Shown one piece after another: positions 13,301 to 23,300 of a stretch of 64,000 bases of DNA (positions within the stretch are counted from its first letter, which is position 1; each line of letters starts with the position of its first letter). This DNA is from Onchocerca volvulus. Taxonomy: Eukaryota > Nematoda > Chromadorea > Rhabditida > Onchocercidae. The DNA lies in assembly GCA_000499405.2 (NCBI GenBank), contig HG738137.1, forward strand, positions 13,137,661 through 13,201,660, written 5' to 3'. The position numbers and the translations under genes are program-made. A model generated the notes under the pieces. The model was given only the letters and a program-made list of their open reading frames with translations, had not been told where the DNA came from and did not search any database.

Positions 13301-15982
13301 CCAAGTAGTTCGTGACCAAGAACTGAATAAAGCGGTGATACTTTTAAATGTATAAAAAATACCCATCGTGGAATACGATAATAGAATACTTTTGAAAATG
13401 GCCACTAATAACATTGCAATACCAATTCCTGAAGTAAAGAATGAAATCCGGAAACGGACGTGAATTTTTTCATCATTCCACGCCAGATACTGAATTCACA
13501 GCTACAATTTACTATAACCGTACAGCATTCCTGATCCATATATTGATATCACGATATTTTGCGAAGCGAAATCTAATAATTGGTTAAATATCAGAATATC
13601 GGACAATTTGACTTATAAGATTATGTGGATCAGAAAATGTCGGAAAAAACCGAAATAATTTTAGCAAAAATTTGTTTAAAACAATTGTATTACAGAATAT
13701 TTCTTTAAAATGATTCATGAATATAAATGAATTTAATGTATTGTTCTCATCTCTGTCTCCAATGAACAGACTTATTCACAATGTTTGGAATTTTGTAAAT
13801 CACTATAAACGGCGTTAATTAATTTATTTGAAAATACATTTTATCGCCATAACTCTCGTCGGCAATTCTACAATCAGTAAGTTCAATCTTATTGATTTTT
13901 GTGTGTTTGTTATCTCTTCTTTTGCCGTTTAAATACGACTATTGAAAATCCTTTCACGAGATCACTTGCTAAAGACCCAATTTATTCGATTCTTGAGATT
14001 GATTGTACTCATCGGGTTATCTAATAATCCTCCGACAATACCTAGTAGCTGGTTCTTTCTAAAGTTTCATATAGGATAGCTGAATTATGTACTGTTATAT
14101 TCGCTAAAACGTTTGATTGGAAAATTCTGGTACGATCAATCTATTCGCAAACTTTCAATTTGTATGACGTTTCGTTTGCTTGAATAAAGCGTAGACATTG
14201 AATTTGTGCTCCAATTAGGCCATTTTTGATAGGCAGAACTGGCGCTATGGAATAAGTCTACTGACATTAAATCTTTTGGTAATCAATAAATTTTTTGATA
14301 TTAATCTGTGGTAAACAATTAAACAATCACAAAGAAAAAAAAGTTTTCCGTAAGAGAAATGCTATACTGTTATACTGAACTACATTTTTTGAACATATTT
14401 TTTCAGCATTTTGAACATATTTTTTCAATAAGTCCAATAGTTTTCTTTTCTTTTTTTTTTTTTTTTTTAATTTAGATAAAGCAAGATAACTTTTCTACAG
14501 AAGAGATCAAAGTAAAGTTTGAAAAAGTCAAGTTTGAAGTACTATATTTCCCAAGTTTTTATCAGAAATTTACTTTATTAATTTTGTAAGATCTAAATTT
14601 TTTGTACCAATTAAGATGTAATATATTATTTTCACTGAATAATACTTTAAGTACCTCCAAAACCAGGACAAAGATGGTAGAAAAGTTGCATTGATGGAAG
14701 TGAACTATATTGGCCTATGGCATTCTCCAAATAAATAATTGGAATAGTGATAAAGATAAGGCATAACACATATGGAATCAAAAATAAAACTGAAATATGT
14801 AAATTTAAATGTCTCATACTTAAATACAGGAAAATTTAAATATGTACATAAATATTTATATCATTCATTTTGATGTCATTCATATATTGCAAAAATTTTG
14901 AGTTAGAAAATTTTTAAATTCTTATTTAATTTGTATTGAATAAAAAGGAAATAAGATTACTTCCACCACTTTCCGAGCAAATAATCGGAAATCGTAAAAT
15001 ATTGTTGAGTGTGACAATAAGAGATAAGATGATAAAAATGTGATCAGCACGATTAGTGAAACGGAATGCTGTGTGAGTAAATTGCTGCCGTATTCGTTCC
15101 ATCTACAAATTATTTCATTCCATTATTTTTCAAATTTTATTTCATATTAAAAAAAAAAACCAAAAACTTTCGACTATATTTCGATTTATTTAAAGTCAGG
15201 AATCATTATTTAACATGCTACTTTTTTTTCCGGCATAAAGTAATTTGAAAAATTCTGATTAATATTAATGTTCAGATTTTCAAGAAATTAAGGCATAAAA
15301 ATATGGGACTGATAATTCTGTCTAAATACTATTTTCAAACGAAGAATTAGATTACACTATAATCATAGATTCCAGCAAATGATTGAATTTCTATTTCTTC
15401 TTCCACGTATTTGCCAACATTTTCATATCGTTCCGATCGATTATCTTCTAAATAAATTAATTTTGCAGCTTATTAGAAATATACTAATTATTATTAACTC
15501 TTTAATTTAATTTTTCTAAAATTGAAGTTATAGCTTTTTAAAAATATATAGAAATAATTGTAGTTGAGAAATGCTAATATGCAGATATGTATGAATGAAA
15601 AAGAAACTTAAAGCAAACCAAAATCAGTAAATTAAAATAATTATATATACATAATAAATGTTTAGAACAATTCTATATATATATAGAATTGTTCTATTCA
15701 TTTATTAATCCGATCAGTAGAACAGAAAATTGCAATTTAATGATTGAATGTTAACTCTGAGAAGTTCATGAACATCCAATATACTACTATATTGCATGTA
15801 TTATAATGACTGATCGGGATTGAATGTAATATTTTCACAAAAGAAATGCTAGAATAACACAAAAAATTGCAATAATTACTTTCTTTAGGTTTTGCAGGAA
15901 AAAATGCCATATTTTTCTTTTTCTTTGGTAATAATTCTTGTTTTTCGATAAAGATGCCATCCTCATTTTTAGCTGGGTGCAT
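7386..15982 (-). CDS. Divergent SLC6-type (SNF) sodium-dependent transporter, 16 exons
   Basis: Exons in coding order: 15982-15880, 15447-15356, 15102-14961, 14789-14655, 13428-13276, 12908-12725, 12550-12436, 12086-11919, 11313-11234, 11007-10889, 10425-10292, 9627-9484, 8821-8664, 8475-8406, about 8245-8187, 7587-7386. Nearly all join in phase, giving roughly 685 residues, normal for the family. SLC6 landmarks: TM1 with NNILRFPIICSESGG (canonical NVWRFPYL..NGG); TM2 with FLIPYVLCL and ENAIGQYSS; a Cys-containing extracellular loop with NRT and NYT glycosylation sites; TM6-7 aligning across ALQAIIATNLLDG and NFRNNFMRDTF; TM10 and TM11 (WYWTACWYIITPTLCL); cytosolic tail after the last TM. Such proteins import amino acids or neurotransmitters with Na+ and Cl-. 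Several ion-site residues differ here, so activity is uncertain. The end of exon 6 (12725 or 12673) and start of exon 7 are ambiguous. Exon 15 lacks an AG acceptor. Confidence 0.85.
9697..9935. repeat. Degenerate tandem repeat with ATTGG motifs
   Basis: Units built around CTGATTGGTTGCA and TGTAATTCCTCAATTAAT recur at roughly 46-52 bp spacing (CTGATTGG at 9701, 9753 and 9799), decaying downstream. It lies in an intron of the SLC6-type gene. The repeated ATTGG is an inverted CCAAT box, which may be chance. Confidence 0.6.
11083..11130. repeat. Short ATGCAG-type repeat
   Basis: ATGCAGTG, ATGCAATA, ATGCAGTTATG and ATGCAGTG recur within about 50 bases in an intron of the SLC6-type gene. This looks like a decayed simple repeat. 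Confidence 0.4.
13985..14255 (+). pseudogene. Decayed nuclear 28S rRNA fragment in an SLC6 intron
   Basis: On the + strand (antisense to the host gene), several universally conserved eukaryotic large-subunit rRNA blocks occur in the right order and spacing: CCTAGTAGCTGGTTC at 14041, AAGTTTC..AGGATAGCTG at 14061-14082, TCAATCTATTCGCAAACTTT near 14135-14154, and GGCCATTTTTGATAGGCAG followed by AACTGGCGCT ending at 14246. Between the blocks the sequence has drifted, with many transitions and small indels, so this cannot be a working rRNA gene. The recognisable core is about 270 bases; weaker similarity may reach back to about 13960. It sits in the intron between the TM2 exon (14655) and the TM3 exon (13428). 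I judge this from memory of the conserved blocks; an rRNA covariance model would settle the limits. Confidence 0.75.
15663..15696. repeat. Perfect 34-bp palindrome
   Basis: Each arm begins TAGAACAATTCTATATA and reads out as its own reverse complement with no spacer. It lies in the first intron of the SLC6-type gene. Such AT-centred palindromes can form cruciforms and are hard to clone or sequence. Confidence 0.7.
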
Positions 15983-16765
15983 TATTTTTCAAACTTATTG
16001 ATATGAAACATTGAAACTTTTTCAAAAAAAATTGCACTTTTTAAGAACGTCGCATTTACTAAATATGACTTGTAAAGTATCCTGAAACTGTTTCAAATTC
16101 AAATTCATTCTATTAAATTAAATGAAGATATTATACGGCAAACAATTTTATAACTGAAGTAAAATTGCTAGCTTATTATATAGTTAAATGGATGAGATAA
16201 TTTTTTCACTTGAAATTGATAAACAACCGTTCGACAATGCGATAATTTAAATGACTGACGCTAATTAATAATTTTTCTGATTTTATGGATGAAAAACAAA
16301 ATTTATGCAAATGAGGGAAGGTTCGAAAAACAAAACGTGCAAATGTGTTTTTCATTGGGTTTAAAATAGATTGCATGAAATAATCATTGGAAACAATGGC
16401 GGAAAATTATGAAATATGAATGAAAAAAAAAATCAAAATATATTATTGTGCAAGGTGATGCTATAACAATGTTCAACTGCACATTACTTTTTCACGTGTA
16501 TTTTTGCATAAAATCTTCTTGTGACAATTGAAATTGGAATTCATATTAAACTATCGTTGTTAATCTTATAATGTATCTGTTTGCAAAATCATTTCACATT
16601 TATTTCGAATGATGAAAGACGTATTTGTGGAAAAGTAATTAGATTTTTGAGAGTATTTTCGTTGAAATCTCTGCGAATTAAATGACAAATATTTGTATTT
16701 GAAGAGGAAAAAAACAACGATTAACAGGATAACATGAACGAAGAAACTGAATGCTTCATTCAATT

Positions 16766-18514
16766 TCAATCCTTTTTTTCTGCGGATTCTTCAATTTTTT
16801 TTAATGCTTCGGCATTTATATACCAACGAAATGCAATATATAATTCAACTAGCGTTATTATTTGAATTCCAAATATTGTAAAAAATATGATAAAATATGC
16901 CGATACTATAATATAAGTGTAAATTTTTTTTTTTACAAATGAAAAATTGTAATTTCTGAAAGTGAATTGAATAATTAAGATTAAAGTTTCAGAGCATTTT
17001 TTCCTATTGTTGATAAGTGTTGAACGAAAATTTATGCATTTTAAATTGAAATAAAGGGCAGTTTTTCTCTATGATTTGAATATATTACCAATAATTTTTT
17101 CACGAATAGCAATCACTGTAAAACAAATCAAAGAAGCAATTACGAAGAAGTTAACAAAAATCTGAAAATTAAATTAACATTGATTTATCAATGCATAATT
17201 TATGAATGACAAGAAATAATTTCTGAATAATACGGAATCATTATATGTTATTTCGGAAAATCAGTATTTGCTTTCAGAATCTATTATCTAAACGATTTTA
17301 AATCATCATTGCTCGAAACAATTGCATTTTGGAAGTTGTAAGTTATTTCTCCTCAGGACAATTCGGATGGTTGTAGTTGAATTTTATCATGGATTGTTCA
17401 GCATGTAATTATGCAATGATTCTATTGTAATCAGAATTCAATATGTGTAAGATACTTCTGTGGTAAATTACGTGTTTTCTGATCAAGGCACATATTGAAA
17501 TTAAATTATATTTTAGTAGTTGAAAATTGGAAGCTAACCATGCGATAATCCATCGCTGATGAATTAAATTGCAAACCGATCATTTAGACATAGCAACTAA
17601 CCAAGTAAATTATAAATGGTGAAATAAGTAGTGGTATCTCGCATATATATGCAAATATGGCAAGGATTCCGGAAATCCATACCGGAAAGATAAGGATAAA
17701 GTGTATTACACCACCGGCAAATCCTTCATTAACTAATAGTGCAATTTGCGTTTTTATTGCAGTTATTATCGTAAAAGCAGCTATAGTTAACATCCAGATC
17801 TAGAATTGCTTTGCCATTGATTTCTTTAATTGAAATACTTTTTTACTTAGTATATTTTTTAGGTTAATGATAAATATATGTGAATTTTGTTCTTTCAATT
17901 CATGTCGCATTTGTTTATGTAACTTATAATTTTTTGCTTTTTAGCTTTCGTTATCGAAGAGAGAAAAAAATGCTTAATAAAAGCGAATAATTTCAAAAAA
18001 ACAAAGAATCAGTGAATTTTATTAGTTCAAAATTATTAATTTTTGTAAGACAAACATTAATACTACAGCAACAGTAGTATTGTTCCTTCAAATGAAGATA
18101 TTTTTCCAGTTTAACTGAAAAATGAAATTCCAATAAAAGGAAAATACAAATTTATCGTTTCAAAACTAGGATTGTATTTTTTCTGGCATCAGTCATATTT
18201 TATTGATAATCGTAAGCAATCATGATTTTAAATTCATTCATTAAATTATAGTTCATGGATTTCAAAGGAAAGTTAATTTTTCATTCTCATACAAAGCAAA
18301 AATTTTTTAATTTTTATCACAGGATAACAAATAATCGTTCCTAAAAAAATATGCGTAAATTATTATCAAAATTACCAGAAAAATTCTCCTTCAAATATTC
18401 TGTTCTATTTTTTTCTTCCGAAATATTTTCATTCGATTCAGGATTATAATTCTGTGACAGTATTTGTGTTTCATTTCCATTGCTCTGAAGTCGACCGTTT
18501 TCTAATAGTTCCAT
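16766..18514 (-). CDS. Small multi-pass membrane protein, unknown family
   Basis: Exons in coding order: 18514-18376, 18340-18321, 17799-17602, 17161-17089, 16905-16766, giving about 189 residues. Residues 1-46 are a polar, Asn/Glu-rich N-terminus, likely cytosolic. About four hydrophobic segments follow: around WMLTIAAFTIITA, around FILIFPVWISGILAIFAYI (running into LLISPFIIYL), around FVNFFVIASLICFTVIAI, and around YFIIFFTIFGIQIITLV. The tail is short and charged (ALKKIEESAEKKD). I do not recognise the family; the layout is tetraspan-like. The last three exons are well supported by in-phase splice sites. The 20-nt second exon is the only phase-consistent link I found to the first exon, but it needs a 35-nt intron and a weak donor (GTGATA), so the 5' part is tentative. 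It lies about 780 bp upstream of the SLC6-type gene on the same strand. Confidence 0.65.
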
Positions 18515-19066
18515 TTTGATAAATTATACTTACCATAGTCAATTTACTATTTACAGATTTTTTTTTTTTTTGCTCATATGCAAATAAATTCAAATGTATG
18601 CCAATTATAATAAGGTTGACATAATCCGACGTTTGACTTTCACTATGCAGATTATTTGAAAGAATAATCAATTAGCATTGGATTGGGTGAGTTTTAATGA
18701 TATCTAAATATTTAAATTTATTTATCAAGATAGGAAGGATAAATTTGAAATGTTGCCACTTGAAATCTGAACAGAAATAGAAACAGTTTGTGAATATAAC
18801 TGAAATGATAAAATAATCCAAGTATTCTGTACAGAAGAAATTTCTACTCTTTCTCAACTAGTTGAATTACTGCTCCATATCTGAGCACAAAAGCCTTTGT
18901 TCTCTCATCTTCCGATCTGCTAATAGAGCTTATGTTCATTGTTTAAACTGTTTAAATCCATGTTAATCATCTGGAATGTAGCAAGGACTGAAATTTGTGT
19001 GCATTGTTTGAAATGTTGCAAATATTGCCCATCTCTTCTCTTTTGTCCCGATAATCAACTTTTGTT

Positions 19067-19261
19067 ATGATTAATGTGTTGCAAGACTCCGCCCACTATC
19101 CAAATAAAAAGGAGCTTTTCGAGTCAACAGGGATCAGTGTCTTCAAAATCAGTATCAGCGATAGTTCAGTTCCGTCCAATTTCAAGGACAGTTTCGACGA
19201 CAGCATGAAAGATAGTTCAACAGCAGTTGTGGAGCGAAGAAAGGACACAATTGCAAGAGAG
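19067..19261 (+). CDS. Possible coding exon, Ser/Asp/Lys-rich
   Basis: An open frame from an ATG at 19067 to a possible donor (GTACGA) at 19262 codes for about 65 residues rich in Ser, Asp, Lys and Glu, such as ISISDSSVPSNF and DSFDDSMKDSS. Its base composition is less AT-rich than the flanks, and a TATA-like AATAAAAAGG lies within it. Without splicing the frame runs to 19393 and ends in a hydrophobic stretch. I found no partner exon, no known motif and no signal peptide. It could be a lone exon, a decayed gene fragment or chance. Confidence 0.25.
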
Positions 19262-19526
19262 AGGTACGAAAACGTAGTAAACATTCAAACGATTTTAAGT
19301 TCTAAACATTTCAACTATCTTTTATTATTTTCGTGCATTGTTCGTATAATCCTTATTTTGTACATAAGCGATATTGAGTATAATATCATATAAATTCAAT
19401 ATAGCCTATTTCTGACCTAATCGAGTTACAACTGCACGAAAATTTCCAGTCTAACAAGCTACAATTGCAAACTGTCAGATTTTTGCTCAATATATTTTGC
19501 GGAAATTTTGGTAGCTATAATTCGAC

Positions 19527-19560
19527 AATTCGTATCATGTGATAATTCGTATCATGTGAT
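19527..19560. repeat. Exact 17-bp tandem duplication
   Basis: AATTCGTATCATGTGAT occurs twice, head to tail, with no differences, which suggests a recent duplication. Confidence 0.75.
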
Positions 19561-19617
19561 GTGTCTTACTATAATTGACATCAATAACTTCTTATCAGAT
19601 TTTATGAGAAATAATGT

Positions 19618-19669
19618 AATTATATTGAATATGGTTACATTACAATTATATTGAATATGATTACATTTC
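19618..19669. repeat. 26-bp tandem duplication
   Basis: Two adjacent 26-bp units starting AATTATATTGAATATG differ at only about two positions. The pair lies about 60 bp from the 17-bp duplication, so this intergenic patch seems prone to slippage. Confidence 0.7.
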
Positions 19670-20337
19670 ACGATATTTTTTTTCCTTTTAATCTTCAAAA
19701 TCGGAAGCTTTCTTCACATTTTTCTTTTGAAATATAATGCAATGAAAAAATACTTTTTAAATTTTCAAAAGAAAAAAGAAACACATGAAATACAATCAGA
19801 AAATTAAATTACATTGCAAATAACAAATGAAAATAATTGGTATGGCAAATTCTACAGATCATCTGAAATTATTGCTCGCTTCGCGAAATATTTGCACAGT
19901 CAAATAGATCATGATCAAAATTATTGAAAATTTGATTGTTGAGGGATTGTATTTCCCGAAGTCGGTGATGGCCAATTTTGCGGTAAATACAATACTGAAA
20001 TTTTCTTATTCACAATTTCATATAGTATGGTATGAAGTTAGCTTAGTACATGATATCGCACAGCATGATATTGCATTTTATGATATTTGTACTATTTAAC
20101 ATTTTTGCAAATTTTGCACGATTAGAATATGGTACAGTTTGCTGTTTAGAATACAGTAATTATTATCTAATTTTAAATGTAGTATGGCATTATTGATTAA
20201 GGTATAGTAATTGTTAACTAATTACTACGGATTAAATATAGTACATTAGTTAGGATGGAATAATTAACTTTGGATGAATATAAAATTCCATGAAAAAGTT
20301 AAGTGTAATTGGAGAAAAAGAATTAATATTGCTAACA

Positions 20338-23300
20338 CTAAATCGTACCGGCATGTTGAAACTGATTAGTTTGAGATGATTGAGTGTTACTGCCTGGAAT
20401 GAATGATCGTGCTTGATTTTCTGGGATAGCGACAACAGCATTTGCGGCTTGTAATGAAGGTGAAAGAGGAGAAAACGGAGAAGGTTCAGATGGAATTACT
20501 ATTGCTGCTGGTGCTAACGGCGCAACGCTTGCGTTACGATAACCAAGTCTTGCTATGAATTCTTCAAATGTTGTAAATGGCTTTAATGCATTTCGATCAA
20601 TGGGAGCTTGATTGGCTAAAATGAATTCCGTATTCGTAATTAAATATAATCCATATTTATGCATTAAAATCTTCTCTTTGCTCATTTTCAATATTATTTT
20701 TGGATGCAAAAAAAAAAGAAATAAAAGAAAAAAGAAAAAATTGTTTAATTTTAGGAATTTATAATGTTTTCGATGAAATGTCCATAACTTTAATATTGAA
20801 CTATAACAAAAATATATTATATTACCGGAAAAAAGGGCTTTTCTGCCGAAAAATGTCTCTGATGGTTGTGCTGGAATTTCGTTAGAAGTTGATGTAGTGG
20901 GAACTTGAGCTATAGGAGCAGTTGATAAATGCATTAATTCGTCATTTGGATTGACATTTCTTCTGATAGCACTATTGGGAAAATTTGATTCTGCGTTGAA
21001 TGAAACAGCATTTCCGAAATTAGTTGGGTAAGAATAATTGGAAACAGGGTAAAACGGTAATTGAGGAGGTAACTGAGCTAGAGCAGGATAGGTAGGGGTT
21101 ATGAATGGTTGAAATGTTGGTGGTGTTACGGTTGGAAAACTAAATGGCGGTAAGGTTGGAAAACTTAAAGGAAGCATTGTTGGCGGAGGAAATGTAGGAA
21201 TCCCGAAAACTGGATCAAGGCCTTGATTGCATCTCTGCATGTAGCAAGAGTTTTGTTGACATTGCGCTGCACATGGTCCGTACTGTTGACTTTGTTCCGG
21301 CTGAATACTTTGTCCAAGTTGTTGCTGCTGAACAGGTTCATAGTTAAGTCCAGTTCCATAAGATGGTGTTAACTGTTGTTGACCAAACGCTCTTCCATGC
21401 GGTTGAACAAACAATTCTTGTTGTTGATTCAAAGGTTGTATTTGTAATTGACTAAATGCTTCTTGTTGTTGACCAGACGATCTTAATTGTGGCTGACCAA
21501 AAGCTTCTTGTTGTTGATTCAAAGGTCTTATTTGTAGTTGACTAAATGCTTCTTGTTGTTGATCAAACGATCTTAATTGTGGCTGACCAAAAGCTTCTTG
21601 TTGTTGACTCAAAGGTCTTATTTGAAGTTGACCAAATGCTCCCTGTTGCTGATCAGGCGATCTTACTTGCGGTTGACCAAAAGCTTCTTGTTGTTGACCA
21701 TAAGGTCTTATTTGCGGTTGACCAAATGTTTCTTGTTGTTGATCCAAAGGTCTTGTTTGCGGTTGACCAAATGTTTCTTGTTGTTGACCAAACTCTTTTA
21801 CTTGTGGTTGACCAAGTGATTTTGCTTCTACCTGGATCTCTGATGGTGCAATTAGATTATTAGTAAAACCAACATAGTTTTCATCTGAAAAATTGCTACC
21901 AGTACCATCGGAACCAATTTCCGATTTATAGTTACTTGTTGGGGATGTTAACGGTTGAGCAATATCTGGTTTTGGTGTTATTTTACTGACGGTCGTTTTG
22001 ACTTCTGTTTCTACTCGTTTCTGGATTGCGTTATTTCTATTTGACGCATCTGTTTTGAGAATTTCCTTCTCGTCAAGTTCGGTTTTCCTAAATGATAAAT
22101 AATGAATTCCTTTTTTGTAATGCCAATTTAGCGTTTTAAACTATAGCATTGTAATTCATTCATTTGCAATATAAGTGATTAAGTTAATTTTCCTTAATTT
22201 CTTTGTCTGCTGTGTATGTTTTAAGTATAACAAAATGATCGATATAAATCGCAACAAAAAAAAAGACAACGAACTTCAATTCTTTTAAAATTTATGGTGA
22301 AAAAAGAAAGACTAATATACTTCTGTCGTTTTTTTTCATCAGCTCTATGAAGCATAGTATCTGTTGATGCTTTTTTGCCTTGAAAATCTTCCGATTTTTC
22401 CTTTATTTTTGCTTTCTCTCTTCGAAAAGTTGAAAGATTGGTTCCTTTTGTTAGTACTTTCACTATTTCATCAGTGGCATCCTTTTCGACTGTAATGTCA
22501 GAAATTATTACTAAATAAAAAATTTAAAAATGAATTTTTTACAAATCAGAAAAGATAATACTATTGACAATTTCTCTATCAAACATCAGTTTCCATTTTT
22601 TATCTTCCACTTCCTTTTTTTTTTTTTTTTTATAATAAAATTTTGATCAAGGTTAAAATTTTATAATTAGATGAAATTTTAACGTGGAATTAAATTTCAG
22701 CATTTCTTGACTAAAATATAAAATAGAATGAATGTTAGACAAATTACAACAATCATTTTATATCTGAATGAATAATGGGTAGAATTGTCAAAATATATCG
22801 CCACAGATAATAATTATTAGATTGAATGAAAGAGTGTAACTGTTTTCTTATGACCTCTTTATTATAATTGTGACCTTTCTTCATTAACATTTCTTTTCTT
22901 ATAAGAAATATTTCAAATGTCAAGTTATACTTTCGCGACAAAATGCTCCGATTATTTCTTGATTTTAGTGAGAAGATATTTGCAGTGAAAGAATGGAATG
23001 TATGGATAGCAATTTCAAAATTTTGATTTTTCACAAGAACAAAAGATTATTAGATAAAGGAGTAGGAAGTTTGGTCAATATGAAATGGGTGTAAAATTCA
23101 ACTAACAATCAACAACTGGTTCCGGTGGATCCGGTAAGCAATGCATCCGTCGTACTGTAACTTCGTATGAAACACTGCAAAAATTCTTTAATTTTTTTCA
23201 ATTATTAAATATATTTCGTGTTAATATGACATATAAATCAATCAATATTTACAATTTTTTACATGCCAATGTTATGTTCGATAACATTTTGAAGCCAACA

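Noticed and set aside
13436..13960. Further 28S rRNA upstream of the recognised fragment
   Set aside because: The composition is similar but I could not match conserved large-subunit blocks there, so the call was limited to the recognisable core.
21546..21863. 105- and 80-codon open frames on the + strand opposite the Gln-rich array
   Set aside because: They are frame shadows of the 45-bp coding repeat; the - strand product is clearly the real one.
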